Origin: Amphiura filiformis
Taxonomy: Eukaryota; Echinodermata; Ophiuroidea; Amphilepidida; Amphiuridae
Length of the DNA stretch: 64,000 nt
Direction of reading: 5' to 3'
Assembly: GCF_039555335.1 (NCBI RefSeq)
Contig: NC_092628.1
Span: forward strand, 77,812,713-77,876,712
Every line of letters starts with the position of its first letter. Position 1 is the first letter of the stretch. Made by a program: the position numbers and the translations under genes. The notes under the pieces are model-generated. The model saw only the letters and a list, made by a program, of their open reading frames with translations. It made no database searches and was not told where the DNA came from. Shown here in pieces: positions 48,701 through 57,800 of this stretch.

Positions 48701-50232
48701 AAAGAGATGATAGATGATAGCTGTGGCACTCTCAGTGATCTCTACTAAAGGGTAATAAACTACTGAGAAAAAATGCCGGAAGCTCATTTCATATACATAC
48801 AGCCTGTCTCGTGCAAATCGTGCAAGTGGAAAGCGCCATCTTTGGCAATTAGAGAATACTGTTGTGACTTAAAGCCATATTATAACATTTGCTGAGGAGA
48901 ACGCCCTCAATTTTTTTAAATTCTGGTTTTACACGATTGTAATGTACTTTAGTCAATAAAGATACTCTGCAAAAATCAAGACTTTAGGTGCTGTAGTTTT
49001 GTCAAAATCCGAGATTTTGAATAAAACGATGGAACCGGCGTTTTATTATTACGATGGAAATATTAGTCGAACACGTATGCACAGTACGTACACGGCGTGC
49101 GGGATACATACACACACACACCCCGAGGATCGTACCGTATTACAACCGCGGGAGTAACATGCATGGGCGCTAGTAGTAAATTCCAATTTTCTATGCTTTA
49201 CCTCACTTGTTCGGCTCAAAATTAAAAGGGGAGATATCTGTCAGTAAAAGCTAACATTTTATGGAAAATAAATACTAATCTATTTTTACAGAAATGTTAT
49301 AATATGGCTTTAATGCTTACATCAACATCACGGGAGCAGTCTTAGCTTTCAAATACCGTTTATTTCGTTCATTTTGGTTTCGGTAATCTAGAGATCTGCT
49401 CACTAAACACCAATGTATGAAAACCCTTTTGTGCCACTTTTTAGAAAATTGAATAGAATGTTATATCCAAACACCTGTAAAGTACTGTACAGTTAATAAA
49501 AGAATATTCATTTGTAGGATTAGAAATGATTATTGCTCAGACAAGGTGTTTTGTAACAATTTGTTAAAAACATACGGGATACTTTTTGTAAATTCCATGT
49601 TTTGGGGAGTTATTAGTGAGTACTGCATGTTTTAAGCAAGGTCATCTTGGCAAGAGATGAAAAATATTCCAAACTTTTTAATACAATTATATATTGATCA
49701 TTTACCTGTAACACTAACATAAGCACAAACCAAGAACACCATTTGCAACATCGATGATATATTCGCAACTTTTAGTACTGCAAAGGTAACAAAATAAAAT
49801 TGGAACATAATTAAATAAACAGATACATATACAAATTTAAAATATATCTGTCAGCAAAATGATCTGATACGTTGAATAGCTCCAGACATATAACACCATG
49901 GAGGTTGAGGCTACCACATTTTTGTTCACATCACCGAAAAGAAATATCTTAGGCTTACAATTTTACTAGTGTTATGAAAATATAATTATGAGCTTTCTTC
50001 TGATGGTAACATCTCAATTTGATAGGTCAACTTGGGGGGATGAGGCTGTCGATCCGGTCACCCAAATTTAAAGAAAAACAACTTATTCAACGATGCCAAG
50101 TAGCAATCTTGTATGTGAAATATTTATTTTCAAAAATAAAAATAAAATACCATTAACATAGCATGCATAGCCCTTTTTTGATACACCAAATGAAAAAAGA
50201 AGAAGAAATCTCTTACCTTTTTTGTTAGACAT
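33704..50232 (-). CDS. Gene 3: nicotinic acetylcholine receptor-like subunit (alpha type), 8 exons
   Basis: Coding exons: 50217-50232, 49706-49777, 46620-46759, 46199-46243, 44523-44632, 43438-43665, 40751-41064 and 33704-34149. The joints are GT/AG, and the product is 456 aa. It starts MSNKK, with the leader in exon 2 ('MLQMVFLVCAY'). Motifs: 'AWTDEF' (loop D), 'WKPDITFY' (loop A), a Cys-loop of C-x13-C, 'GSFGYTG' (loop B, Phe for Trp) and 'HFACCDFPYY' (loop C). An NGT glycosylation sequon lies in the 110-nt exon. M1 to M4 and 'DSGEK' are complete. The Cys-loop and M1-M3 exons resemble gene 1, while the last exon resembles genes 2 and 4, so the gene looks mosaic. Intron 7 is 6.6 kb. No disabling change was found. 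Confidence 0.93.
34150..35640. other. Gene 3 intron 7, proximal part, nothing recognised beyond paralogous intron sequence
   Basis: About 34150-34310 aligns with gene 2 intron 7. The rest is AT-rich single-copy-looking sequence without gene signatures. Confidence 0.5.
35640..35935. repeat. Partial copy of the 'GGGGCTG...TTATGAGCCCC' repeat
   Basis: At 35840-35930 'GGGGCTGTGCAATTATGAG' and 'GTAAAATTT' match the ends of the element at 46790-47212. The adjacent G-rich units (35650-35770, 'GGGGGTCATAACATTTTT') are loosely repeated. Confidence 0.5.
36497..36747. repeat. Inverted-repeat element in gene 3 intron 7
   Basis: 'AAAATAAAACCATGTTTCTC' on the left and its imperfect complement on the right form arms of about 25-50 bp. 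No coding capacity. Confidence 0.6.
36764..36893. repeat. Hairpin with about 45-bp arms
   Basis: 'ATCCTCCAGACGCTCTCCAG' and 'ATGCTAATGCATGGAGTACA' are repeated inverted after a loop of about 40 bp. It sits 17 bp from the preceding inverted-repeat element. Confidence 0.75.
38275..38468. repeat. Hairpin with about 71-bp nearly identical arms, 51-bp loop
   Basis: Arms 38275-38345 and 38397-38468 are reverse complements with about one indel and one or two mismatches (ends ATTCGCTACTTGCAC and complement). Located in gene 3 intron 7. It could be a young foldback element; a transcript through it would form a long double-stranded stem. Confidence 0.82.
39100..39490. mobile_element. Non-autonomous repeat, second copy at 59523-59830 (hAT-like ends)
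   Basis: Shared order: 'ATAGATCC-GG', 'GATGGTCCATACAATCACCC', 'ATTAACCTCAT', 'TTCCACTTTTGCAT', and an end complementary to CAGTGGYGTWG. CAGTGG-type ends suggest hAT. Target duplications are not clear. Confidence 0.6.
39500..40740. other. Gene 3 intron 7, distal part
   Basis: C-rich and G-rich tracts at 39500-39660 resemble the polyG-bearing repeats seen elsewhere. The last 170 bp before the exon aligns with gene 2 intron 7. No gene. Confidence 0.45.
41616..41699 (-). repeat. tRNA-like sequence (probable SINE head or tRNA relic)
   Basis: The minus strand has an A-box-like 'TAGCACAGTCGTGTAGG' and a perfect B box 'GGTTCGAACCC' with a T-stem (CTGGGG/CCCCAG-like). The anticodon arm does not give a standard 7-nt loop, so this is not called a functional tRNA gene. 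Confidence 0.45.
41806..41947. repeat. Interstitial telomeric repeat (CCCTAA)n
   Basis: About 22 CCCTAA or near-CCCTAA units run over 140 bp, with a few variants (CCCTAAG-A and TTACCC). They lie inside the TIR element, within a gene intron. Confidence 0.92.
45480..46000. other. Gene 3 intron 4 block also present at 53700-54560
   Basis: Blocks such as 'CATGCTTTTG', 'GACTAAAAACCAAGGTTA' and 'GTGGTGAAAATTAGGCG' occur in the same order here and upstream of gene 3, so one of the two is a duplicated segment. No coding content. Confidence 0.7.
45860..45907. repeat. Perfect 48-bp palindrome
   Basis: GTTGAAATTGACATTTTTAC and GCCG are followed immediately by the complement, with no loop. The homologous place at about 54488-54520 carries only the right arm. 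Confidence 0.85.
46790..47212. mobile_element. Inverted-repeat element with GGGGGGCAAG...TTTTGGC units (gene 3 intron 2)
   Basis: The ends AAGGGGCTG...AATAATTATGAGCCC and complement form arms of about 45 bp. The interior has repeated 'GGGGGGCAAGCRATTTTGGC' units in both halves. Gene 2 has the unoccupied equivalent near 21738-21768 ('AGAAATAGTA' followed by 'CGATCGGGTACGAC'). Confidence 0.78.
47213..48760. other. Gene 3 intron 2, paralogous to gene 2 intron 2
   Basis: Alignable blocks with 22735-24680. No gene or element ends seen. Confidence 0.55.
48873..49309. mobile_element. TTAA-flanked MITE
   Basis: Perfect inverted termini AGCCATATTATAACATTT and complement, flanked by TTAA on both sides (48869-48872 and 49310-49313). 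A TTAA duplication fits piggyBac or Kolobok-type elements. The interior is non-coding and contains a short (AC)n run. Confidence 0.8.
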
Positions 50233-50260
50233 CCTTGATGTTCTCCTCGCAGAATAACAC

Positions 50261-50700
50261 ATTAAGAATAAATAAAAGCATTTGATGTAGCACAATATGC
50301 TGACTAATTCTTTTTAATAACATTGTCCTCCCAATTTGCCTGATGCCATCATTGAAACTGAAAACATAATATGCACATGCGTAAACGGCAACAGATTTCA
50401 CTTGATCATGTGTTCATTGGCTGCTATTATAGACATAGATGAAATGACAATCTCAGATGTGGCTATTGCATAAAGATAAAGATGATTGAGGCATTTTGAG
50501 TGGGAGATGACTACCACCTTATTTTTCATAAATTGCGTGTGCTTAATTCTCTTAACTGGTTTCAAGGCTGTATTTTGATTATGATCCTCAAAATAAAATG
50601 ACAAAATTCAAACGTCACCTTATTCTAATTGTATGTCCAAATTATATATCTGATCAAGAAGATCTCAAAATATGTACAGTTTACAACATAGACGAAAATC
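50261..50700 (-). promoter_or_regulatory. Gene 3 upstream region conserved with gene 2
   Basis: On the minus strand CTTTTATT lies about 46 nt before the ATG (50271-50278). Shared blocks with 28921-29330 include 'AACATTGTCCTC', 'GCACATGCGTAAA' and 'TATAGACATAGATGA'. A shared core promoter is inferred. Confidence 0.4.
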
Positions 50701-50819
50701 ACAGATTTTCATAAAGCTGATTGAGGCTATGTGAGTCGGCGATGTACCACCTTATTTTTCACAAATTCACATTTGCTGGTTTCCAAAGATCTATTAGTAT
50801 GTAGCCAGCAAAATCAGGT

Positions 50820-52255
50820 GCAACTAAATATGTACAGTGATGTGCAATAAAAACTAATAGAAAAGTGGCTACTTGGAAGAGTCCCTTAATGCCAACTTGA
50901 AGGCACCAAGAGATCTGAAGTCTGCTAGATCTTTTTCTAGTTTATTCCAGCCTCGGCTTGAGCATCGGAAGAAGGATGAGGCAAACTGTTGTGTGCTACA
51001 GTAAGACAACCAGAACCTGGAGTCATGACCTCTTGTGCGAGATTTCGCTTCTTAGAGGTAGTCTTTCCAGTCGATGTCTACCAAGTTGAATCTGACGCGG
51101 TATAACATGGATAGTTCTGTTCTGTAGTCGCCTGTTTTCAAGTGACGGCCATCAATGTCCTTCAGCAAGGATGTTACACTTGTATGACGATCATAGCTGC
51201 CAGTGACATAGCAGGCGCTGCTGCGCTTGACCTGCTCTATCTTTTGATGTTTAATACGCTGGGCTGCAGCAGCGTACTCCACAACCGGTCGAACGTATGT
51301 AATTATTATGGCTTCTTTGATCCTCCTACTGCCTGAGGTGACTTTGGCAGGAATACTAGACTACATTTTTTGGGCGTGCCCTCTGGGGAAATACTGGAGC
51401 CAGAGTAGTGTGCTGCCAAGAATTCCATAGGAGTTGGCCTTTTGAATAAGTAGGCGGTACGAGACCTGGTCAAAGGGTTTTGCAAAGTCCAGCAGGATGA
51501 GGTCGGTTTGGGTTTTCTCCTATAATTCCTTGGTTGGATCTTGGATGGTGATGATTTACGCTTACGGAAGCCGTGCTGTGAATCAGTTAAGATGTTGTTG
51601 ATACTGAGATGCTTTAGCAGTGAACTACGTGTTCACACAATTTTATATAGCTGTTAGCGAGATCGTTCTATAGTTGGATGCTAATGACCTACAGCCCTTC
51701 TTGAACACTGGAACAAAAAGTGCCATCTTCCATGCAGGTGGAACAGAACCCCGATCGAGTGAAGCTTTAAAGAGAAGCGTGGTGGCTGAGCAACTTCTTC
51801 AGCTATTTGTTTCAGCAGCATGGTTGAGACACCGTCTGGACCAATATGGCCTTCAGATTCCATAAGAGCTTAATGACACCAGAGCAGTTCACTTCTATGT
51901 CACTCATCGGAGGAATTTAGACCAGGTCGATGGTCAGGAAGCTCAGCGGTTTCATCATTGGTGAAAACTGATGAGAACTGGTGGTTCAAGATTGTGGCTT
52001 TGGTCAACGGGTTACTGTGCAGCAGGTTGCCTTCTTTGAGACGTACGTGCCACACTGGCGCTTGATCACAGCGCCTGAGAACTGGCGGTTTAAGATGGTG
52101 GCTTTGGACAACGGGTTACTGTGCAGCAGGTTGCCTTCTTTGAGATGTACGTGCCAAACTGGCGCTTGATCACAGCGCCTAGCTTTAATTAGAGCTCACA
52201 GTCTCTTGTTGTTTCCTGGGTCGCTACATTATGATGTCGGTAAAATAGTTGCTGT
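50820..52255 (-). mobile_element. CR1/L2-like LINE fragment with an internal 104-bp tandem duplication
   Basis: Minus-strand order: 'GPDGVSTMLLKQIAEEVAQP' (start of the reverse transcriptase domain), then 'FLAAHYSGSS', 'EYAAAAQRIKHQKIEQVKR', 'LSMLYRVRFNLVDID' and the closing 'SFFRCSSRGWNKLEKDLADF'. The frame is broken by stops and shifts. A 104-bp unit is repeated in tandem at 51973-52076 and 52077-52180. It lies upstream of gene 3. Confidence 0.78.
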
Positions 52256-52299
52256 AAGTCGGACAGCACTCTGTTTGCGACTCCTTCAAACGGTTATGT

Positions 52300-52925
52300 A
52301 CAAAATTACAACAACAATTCTTTGAACATGCGATTTCCACCAGGTTTCTCCAAAATATGACTATTTAACCCTAGAACTACGAAGGGGGGGGGGGTACCAA
52401 CCCACCCGAAGATTTTTTATCCGTCATAATAAAATGCACGCGTTTACGCCCAAACAACCTATTCTAATCGAAGATCCATCCTTTTCACTCATTTTAGTGA
52501 TAAGATATTTTCCCTAGCACCATACCCGTGGGTAGGACCGGCCATCACAAATGACCATATGGGGTGGGGGTGGGTGTGTCGAGGCCCACCATTGGTTTCT
52601 ACAATAATGAGGTGTCAAAATGCGCAAAAATAAATTCTGCTTCCAACGCATTTTACAGATTTGGAATACAATAACCCGTTTTTGAATAATGGCCATTATT
52701 TATAATGGGTGTAATTACTTTTTTGAGATGTTTATAAAGGTAAATTGCAACACCCCCGCTTTGTGTTTCAAAATATGGTTCTCAGTAGTTATAGGGTTAA
52801 ACCTAACTATCATGCAAACAGTCGATATCTCTTGCAATAATTTTACAAGAGGGAAATAAAAATCATGGATTTTATTGTAGAAATCTATGGTGGATCTCAC
52901 TAGCACACCCTGTTGCCGTAATGTG
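52300..52925. repeat. Dispersed repeat copy interrupted by a TTAA MITE
   Basis: The flanks ('TCTCCAAAATATGACTATT' to 52364, then 'ACCTAACTATCATGCAAAC' onward through 'TGGTGGATCTCACTAGCACA') are continuous in the copy at 30270-30340 and 30640-30720. Confidence 0.65.
52369..52796. mobile_element. piggyBac-like MITE with TTAA target duplication
   Basis: The ends CCCTAGAACTAC and GTAGTTATAGGG are flanked by TTAA (52365-52368 and 52797-52800). CCC ends plus TTAA are typical of piggyBac. Interior parts are related, in inverted orientation, to 21480-21560 and 30715-30830. No transposase. Confidence 0.85.
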
Positions 52926-52929
52926 GGAT

Positions 52930-53690
52930 TTGCTCACAAGGATGCCTTTAATGTTCTTCGAATTCCTACTTTTTGTACTTAAATACCCCGTAAAAGACAA
53001 AGCCTGAAGTGCTTTAATTACTTTCAAATTAAACAGTTTTTGATTAAAACCGGGGAATTTGCCGATTCCTCCATAGCTTCTCGGGGGACTTATTTTTAGA
53101 CTCCATTCTAGACACACACCCACCACACAAATTCAAACACACACCTACACATACGCCCTCGCCACATACCAAGGATCTTTATAAATAATTCTGCAGCAGC
53201 CTATTGACAGCCAAGTGAAAAGTCAAATGTCAAAACCTGTAACAGCTAGGACGTTCAGTAAAAACCCGGCCAAAATCAACTCTTCCAAGTTTACACAAAT
53301 ATACACAACAAACACACTGATATAGCATAGACCCTTGAAGAAATCTATGGATATAGTCACAACAAATGAATACTTGATGAACAATATAGTATGAATAGTA
53401 TGATAGTATGATACTTTAATATGTAAAACATATATAGGATAATAATCACTGCTTTAGGATATTAATTACTACAACAAGGTAATAACAATCTTTATAAGAG
53501 TGATACTCAAGTCAACCCAAAGTCTTGTTCTTGTCCAACAACATACGAAGTCCTTGCTCATGTGGCAATTTTACAATTTGAAACCAAAACGGTATTGCTT
53601 TCATTAACCAGACTTCAGCTTGTATATCTCTTTTTGGTAAAGATACGCACTTTTGGCGTACTCTAAATCTTCATTCTAACTGGATTACAG
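52930..53690. other. Intergenic DNA between genes 3 and 4, nothing recognised
   Basis: Low-complexity AT-rich sequence with a short CACACACC tract near 53105-53150. No gene. Confidence 0.5.
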
Positions 53691-53699
53691 CTGAAATTA

Positions 53700-54600
53700 C
53701 ATTAAACAGTTCAACACAACACTTGGATAAAATCTGTCAAGATGGTAGTGTTTCTTTTAGTTATGTAGTAAACAACAAATTATGCCTAATTATATAAGTG
53801 CAACATTTTGAAGTTTATAATGTAACCTACCACAACGAAATGAGTATAAAGCCGCAAGCTCGTAGTTTCGAGACATCCTGGCTGACTGAGTTGGTTTCTT
53901 TCTTTGCCGCGCACCTGTTCAAGCCAGAAGTATGTCTGTATGTCCTTTTGTGAATGGATGCTCAATTGGCCATTCACGAAGGAAGCAAATACCACCCATA
54001 CAGTAGCCAGAGCGTTTCAAAACTACCAATTTGTGGCGCCAGGTCACATAATAGAGTAATTCGATGTTCCATACGTGCTTCGTGAATCGTGCGTTTATAC
54101 GGCGTTAAAAACGGCGTTCAATATTGCTAGTCTCGGTTCCAAGCTGGATTGTACTCATTCGTAACGAAGGAGAACATTCGTCACGAAGGTAACAAGGAGG
54201 CTGGAACAAAGACTAACATCTGATCTGGTCACAAGAGGGCGAAGCGCTTGAAATTTAATGGTCAACCGGATCTATGTCTACTTCAATACAACATGCTTTT
54301 GATTTTGACTAAAAACCAAGGTTAACATGCTACTTAAAATTAATTGTATTTTAGTGCTTCTCAAATATTATGGATGCCAAAAACCAAAAATATTTTGGTA
54401 TATAGATTAAGGATATCTGCATCCAAAATGATACTTTTTTCTTCTTTTTTTTTGTGGTGAAAATTAGGCGCATTGCATGTACCGTCGTGACGCCGTAAAA
54501 ATGTCAATTCAACGTGGACCGTGCGTTTATATCAAAAAGGCAAATCACAATATAATTTTTATACCGTCAATCTCACAGAGCATAAAGTAAAATCAACAAT
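53700..54600. other. Relic segment resembling gene 3 intron 4
   Basis: Aligns in blocks with about 45370-45970 (intron between the 45-nt and 110-nt exons of gene 3) but has no exon. It directly precedes gene 4's 3' flank. Likely left by unequal exchange or by loss of most of a fifth gene copy. Confidence 0.6.
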
Positions 54601-54891
54601 TCGGTACAAAAAATATCACATACCTAGTAATTTGATTGTGTAAAATTGACCGGTGTTTTGATTGATTGAGTAACAAAGTAATGTTTTACTCAATAGCTAA
54701 GATTTGTTTTAAATTTACATAATTATGATGTTATCGATACTGTGTAAAATTTACATAGTTATTTGTACCAGCTAAAATACAAAAATGTATGGTGTCAAGA
54801 CAATTACAGTCCAAATATGTTACTTAAAGCCATACGGTATTACAAGATAATATATGCCCCAAATATCTATGTAAAACACATTCTAAGCTGC

Positions 54892-57800
54892 TCACAAACT
54901 ACGTTCTGTGAACAGTTTCCATGAATTGTTTAATATTTCCATTTCATTTTCAAATTCTCGCTCACTTCCTGTAACAATTATTACAAGTACAGAAACTGTA
55001 ATTATAGCAGCGACCAGGTTAAAGACTACCATCAGATATCTATCCACAACGAGAGAAACCAATTTCCAATCATGGCGATTCTGGTTCTCTTCCTCCATCT
55101 GGTCGTCAATACGTTTGGATGACAGCTTCTCAGATTCTGTGTCAGCAGGCTTGGTTTCAGAGTGATGACGGCTTATTTTTATACCATCCAGGCATGCAAG
55201 CCGTGGTAATTTCCAATCATGGCGATTTTGGTTTTCTTCCTCCATCTGGTCGTCAAAACGTTTGGATGACAGCTTCTCAGATTCTGTGTCAGCAGGCTTG
55301 GTTTTAGAGTGATGACGGCTTGTCTTAATACCATCCAGGCATACAAGCCGTGGTAATTTCTGCAATAATAACCAATGCACCCATCCTGGAACAGGTCTGT
55401 GGGAGATACCATTTATATGTATCACAAAAATGGTTCCAACAACAGTTCCACTCACAATTGTTATCATTGATAAAAAGAACGAGCCTGAAAGAAAACAATT
55501 GAGACGTGTTATTAGAACTCTTTAAAACTCACAGAAAGCTCATAAACAGTAACACATAATATTTAATGAATCATTTGACATATTTTTTGTCTCATCAAAT
55601 ACTTAAAATGAAAACGTTTTGGATTTGATATGACACATATGCACTAAGTGCACTAGTGAACAATGAAAATCCATACATATAATTTCTTTAAATGTTACTT
55701 ATAATTACCAAATCTTACCGTATTAAATCTAGGAAATTATTTTTGTGACCTAATAATTTTTGCCGGAAAAACTGGCAAAAACTGTTTTTGCCAAGTGAAA
55801 AAACCGCGGTTAAAACCACGGGTTTTTTTTCACCTGCGGCAAAAACCTGCGACCCTGAAGTCTACTACCTACCAATAATAGGTGATTCTGCACCACTTGG
55901 AGGCATATTATCAGAAATGATCTGCTGAAATACAACTAGTGCCAGCAGATTGGTGATGCATAATGTCACTTTTTCTCCGCTATCAGGTGGAAGGTAAAAT
56001 ACCATAAGTGACAGAAGGGAGAGAAGACAAACTGGTATGATCAAGTATTTGATGTAAAAGTCTGGTCGACGTTTGAATATCAGCCGGTATTGGACTTCGT
56101 AGAAAGGATAGGGACAACATGAATAATGTGTTGTTATTTGCTTCTTATTAGTGGCGACCATGTCCCAAACACCATTTTCCAAGTATCTGGATAGAAGAAA
56201 CAAAATTGATTACTTAACACATCATATTTGACCGATTTGGACCACAAATGTCTTTTTTAATCAAAAATGGTAAAAGGTCATATTTTTTCCTATTTGGTCA
56301 ATAATTCAAAACATAAAGCCCACCAAGAAATGTAAAAACAACAACAAACCGTTCCTGGAATGTAGTGTTTATGTTACAAAAACACATTTGTGATTCTCTC
56401 CAAATTGGTGCTTTTCCCTTCTAAAATTGTATATTTTCATAATCTTGCATGAATACTAATGTATTAATTAAAAAGAAGCTGCAGCATTTTAAATTGATCC
56501 ATTTCTTAGTGCACATACCCTGAAGTTTACCTATTTTGATTGGTGTCTGTTCCCGTCTCAGGTATAAATTCAATTTCTTTTCCAGTGTAGGCAAAGGAAC
56601 CAAACGTCATATCACACACCTGAATATCATAGGGAAACCACGTGACTCTTATAGCACACCCACTAACGAACAGGCTTGGAACATACCACGTGACCTTGCC
56701 GGTTGATGTAACTAAAACTACCGTATTTGATTTGAGTCTTTGGAAAAACAAATCAACGCTGAAAAACACAAAACTGAATTGTATTAATGTTAATGATGTT
56801 ATGAATGGTCCTTATTCGATACCCTATTGATTACACTTTCGAAGTAACGGGGATGCGGACATCGGGTCAATACTAGGGGTCTTTCATTGAGAAAGTTGAC
56901 GCTTAAAAGGGGGTATTGGTATTAAGAAGCCAAAAATACCGTGAGTCATTGAGTGAGAACTCCCTGAACAGAGTGTCATTCAGTGTGATACCTGGACAAT
57001 TTTTGACCCATAACTGTGCCGAAAGTCAAAAATGTCAAAAAAGGAATCTAAATTGAGAAAACTGAAAATTATTTTTGGGAAACTACGAAGATCTTGTCTC
57101 AATGGGGGCGAGGGTTTATATACCTAAAATACGTTCAGAGAGGGTCATATGACAATGAGTGACAGCAAAACAAAAAAGTCATGGGTGAGAGAGAGTTGAA
57201 AAATGGGGTCATTATAGCCGCACAATCACGATACCTTTTTTGTGTGGTTGTTTTCTGAATGCATTAGCTTAATGTTCAATTGCTTGATCATTTTCCCCAA
57301 TCACGTCATTTAAATTATAATTTCTCGGGCTTGCATCGTTTATTTCCGATCCTCGCATATATTAATTTGTGTTTCGCATTGTCTTACGCCCTGCCAGGGT
57401 GAAGCATATAGGCCGCCTCCTTCTTCATTATTTATGCATTAGCTTAATGTTAGAAATTATTTTTAACTGTTGCGATTTGGTAGTTCACAGCATGTTGCGA
57501 ATGGTAGTGAGCTTTGGCTAAAATTGCTTGATCATTTTCATAGCGAGTGTGTAGAAGAATTCAAATATCACATATATACATTTGTAGTTCCTGTGGTTCT
57601 TGAGTTATGTTGTAAAGAGGGCTGAAACAACAACACTTTTATAAAACGTACATAACTCATTGACAACAATAAATTAAGCAAGTTTTCAAAGTATATGATT
57701 TGTAGAATGAACTATTTTATTTTTCAATAATATATTGATTTAGATAATACAAAATGACTTTTTGGTTGCTTCGACCAACAATACTTAGTCTACCCTTAAT

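Noticed and set aside
50800-52255. Possibility that 51052-51863 is a host gene between genes 3 and 4
   Set aside because: The translated pieces follow LINE reverse-transcriptase order and are interrupted by stops.
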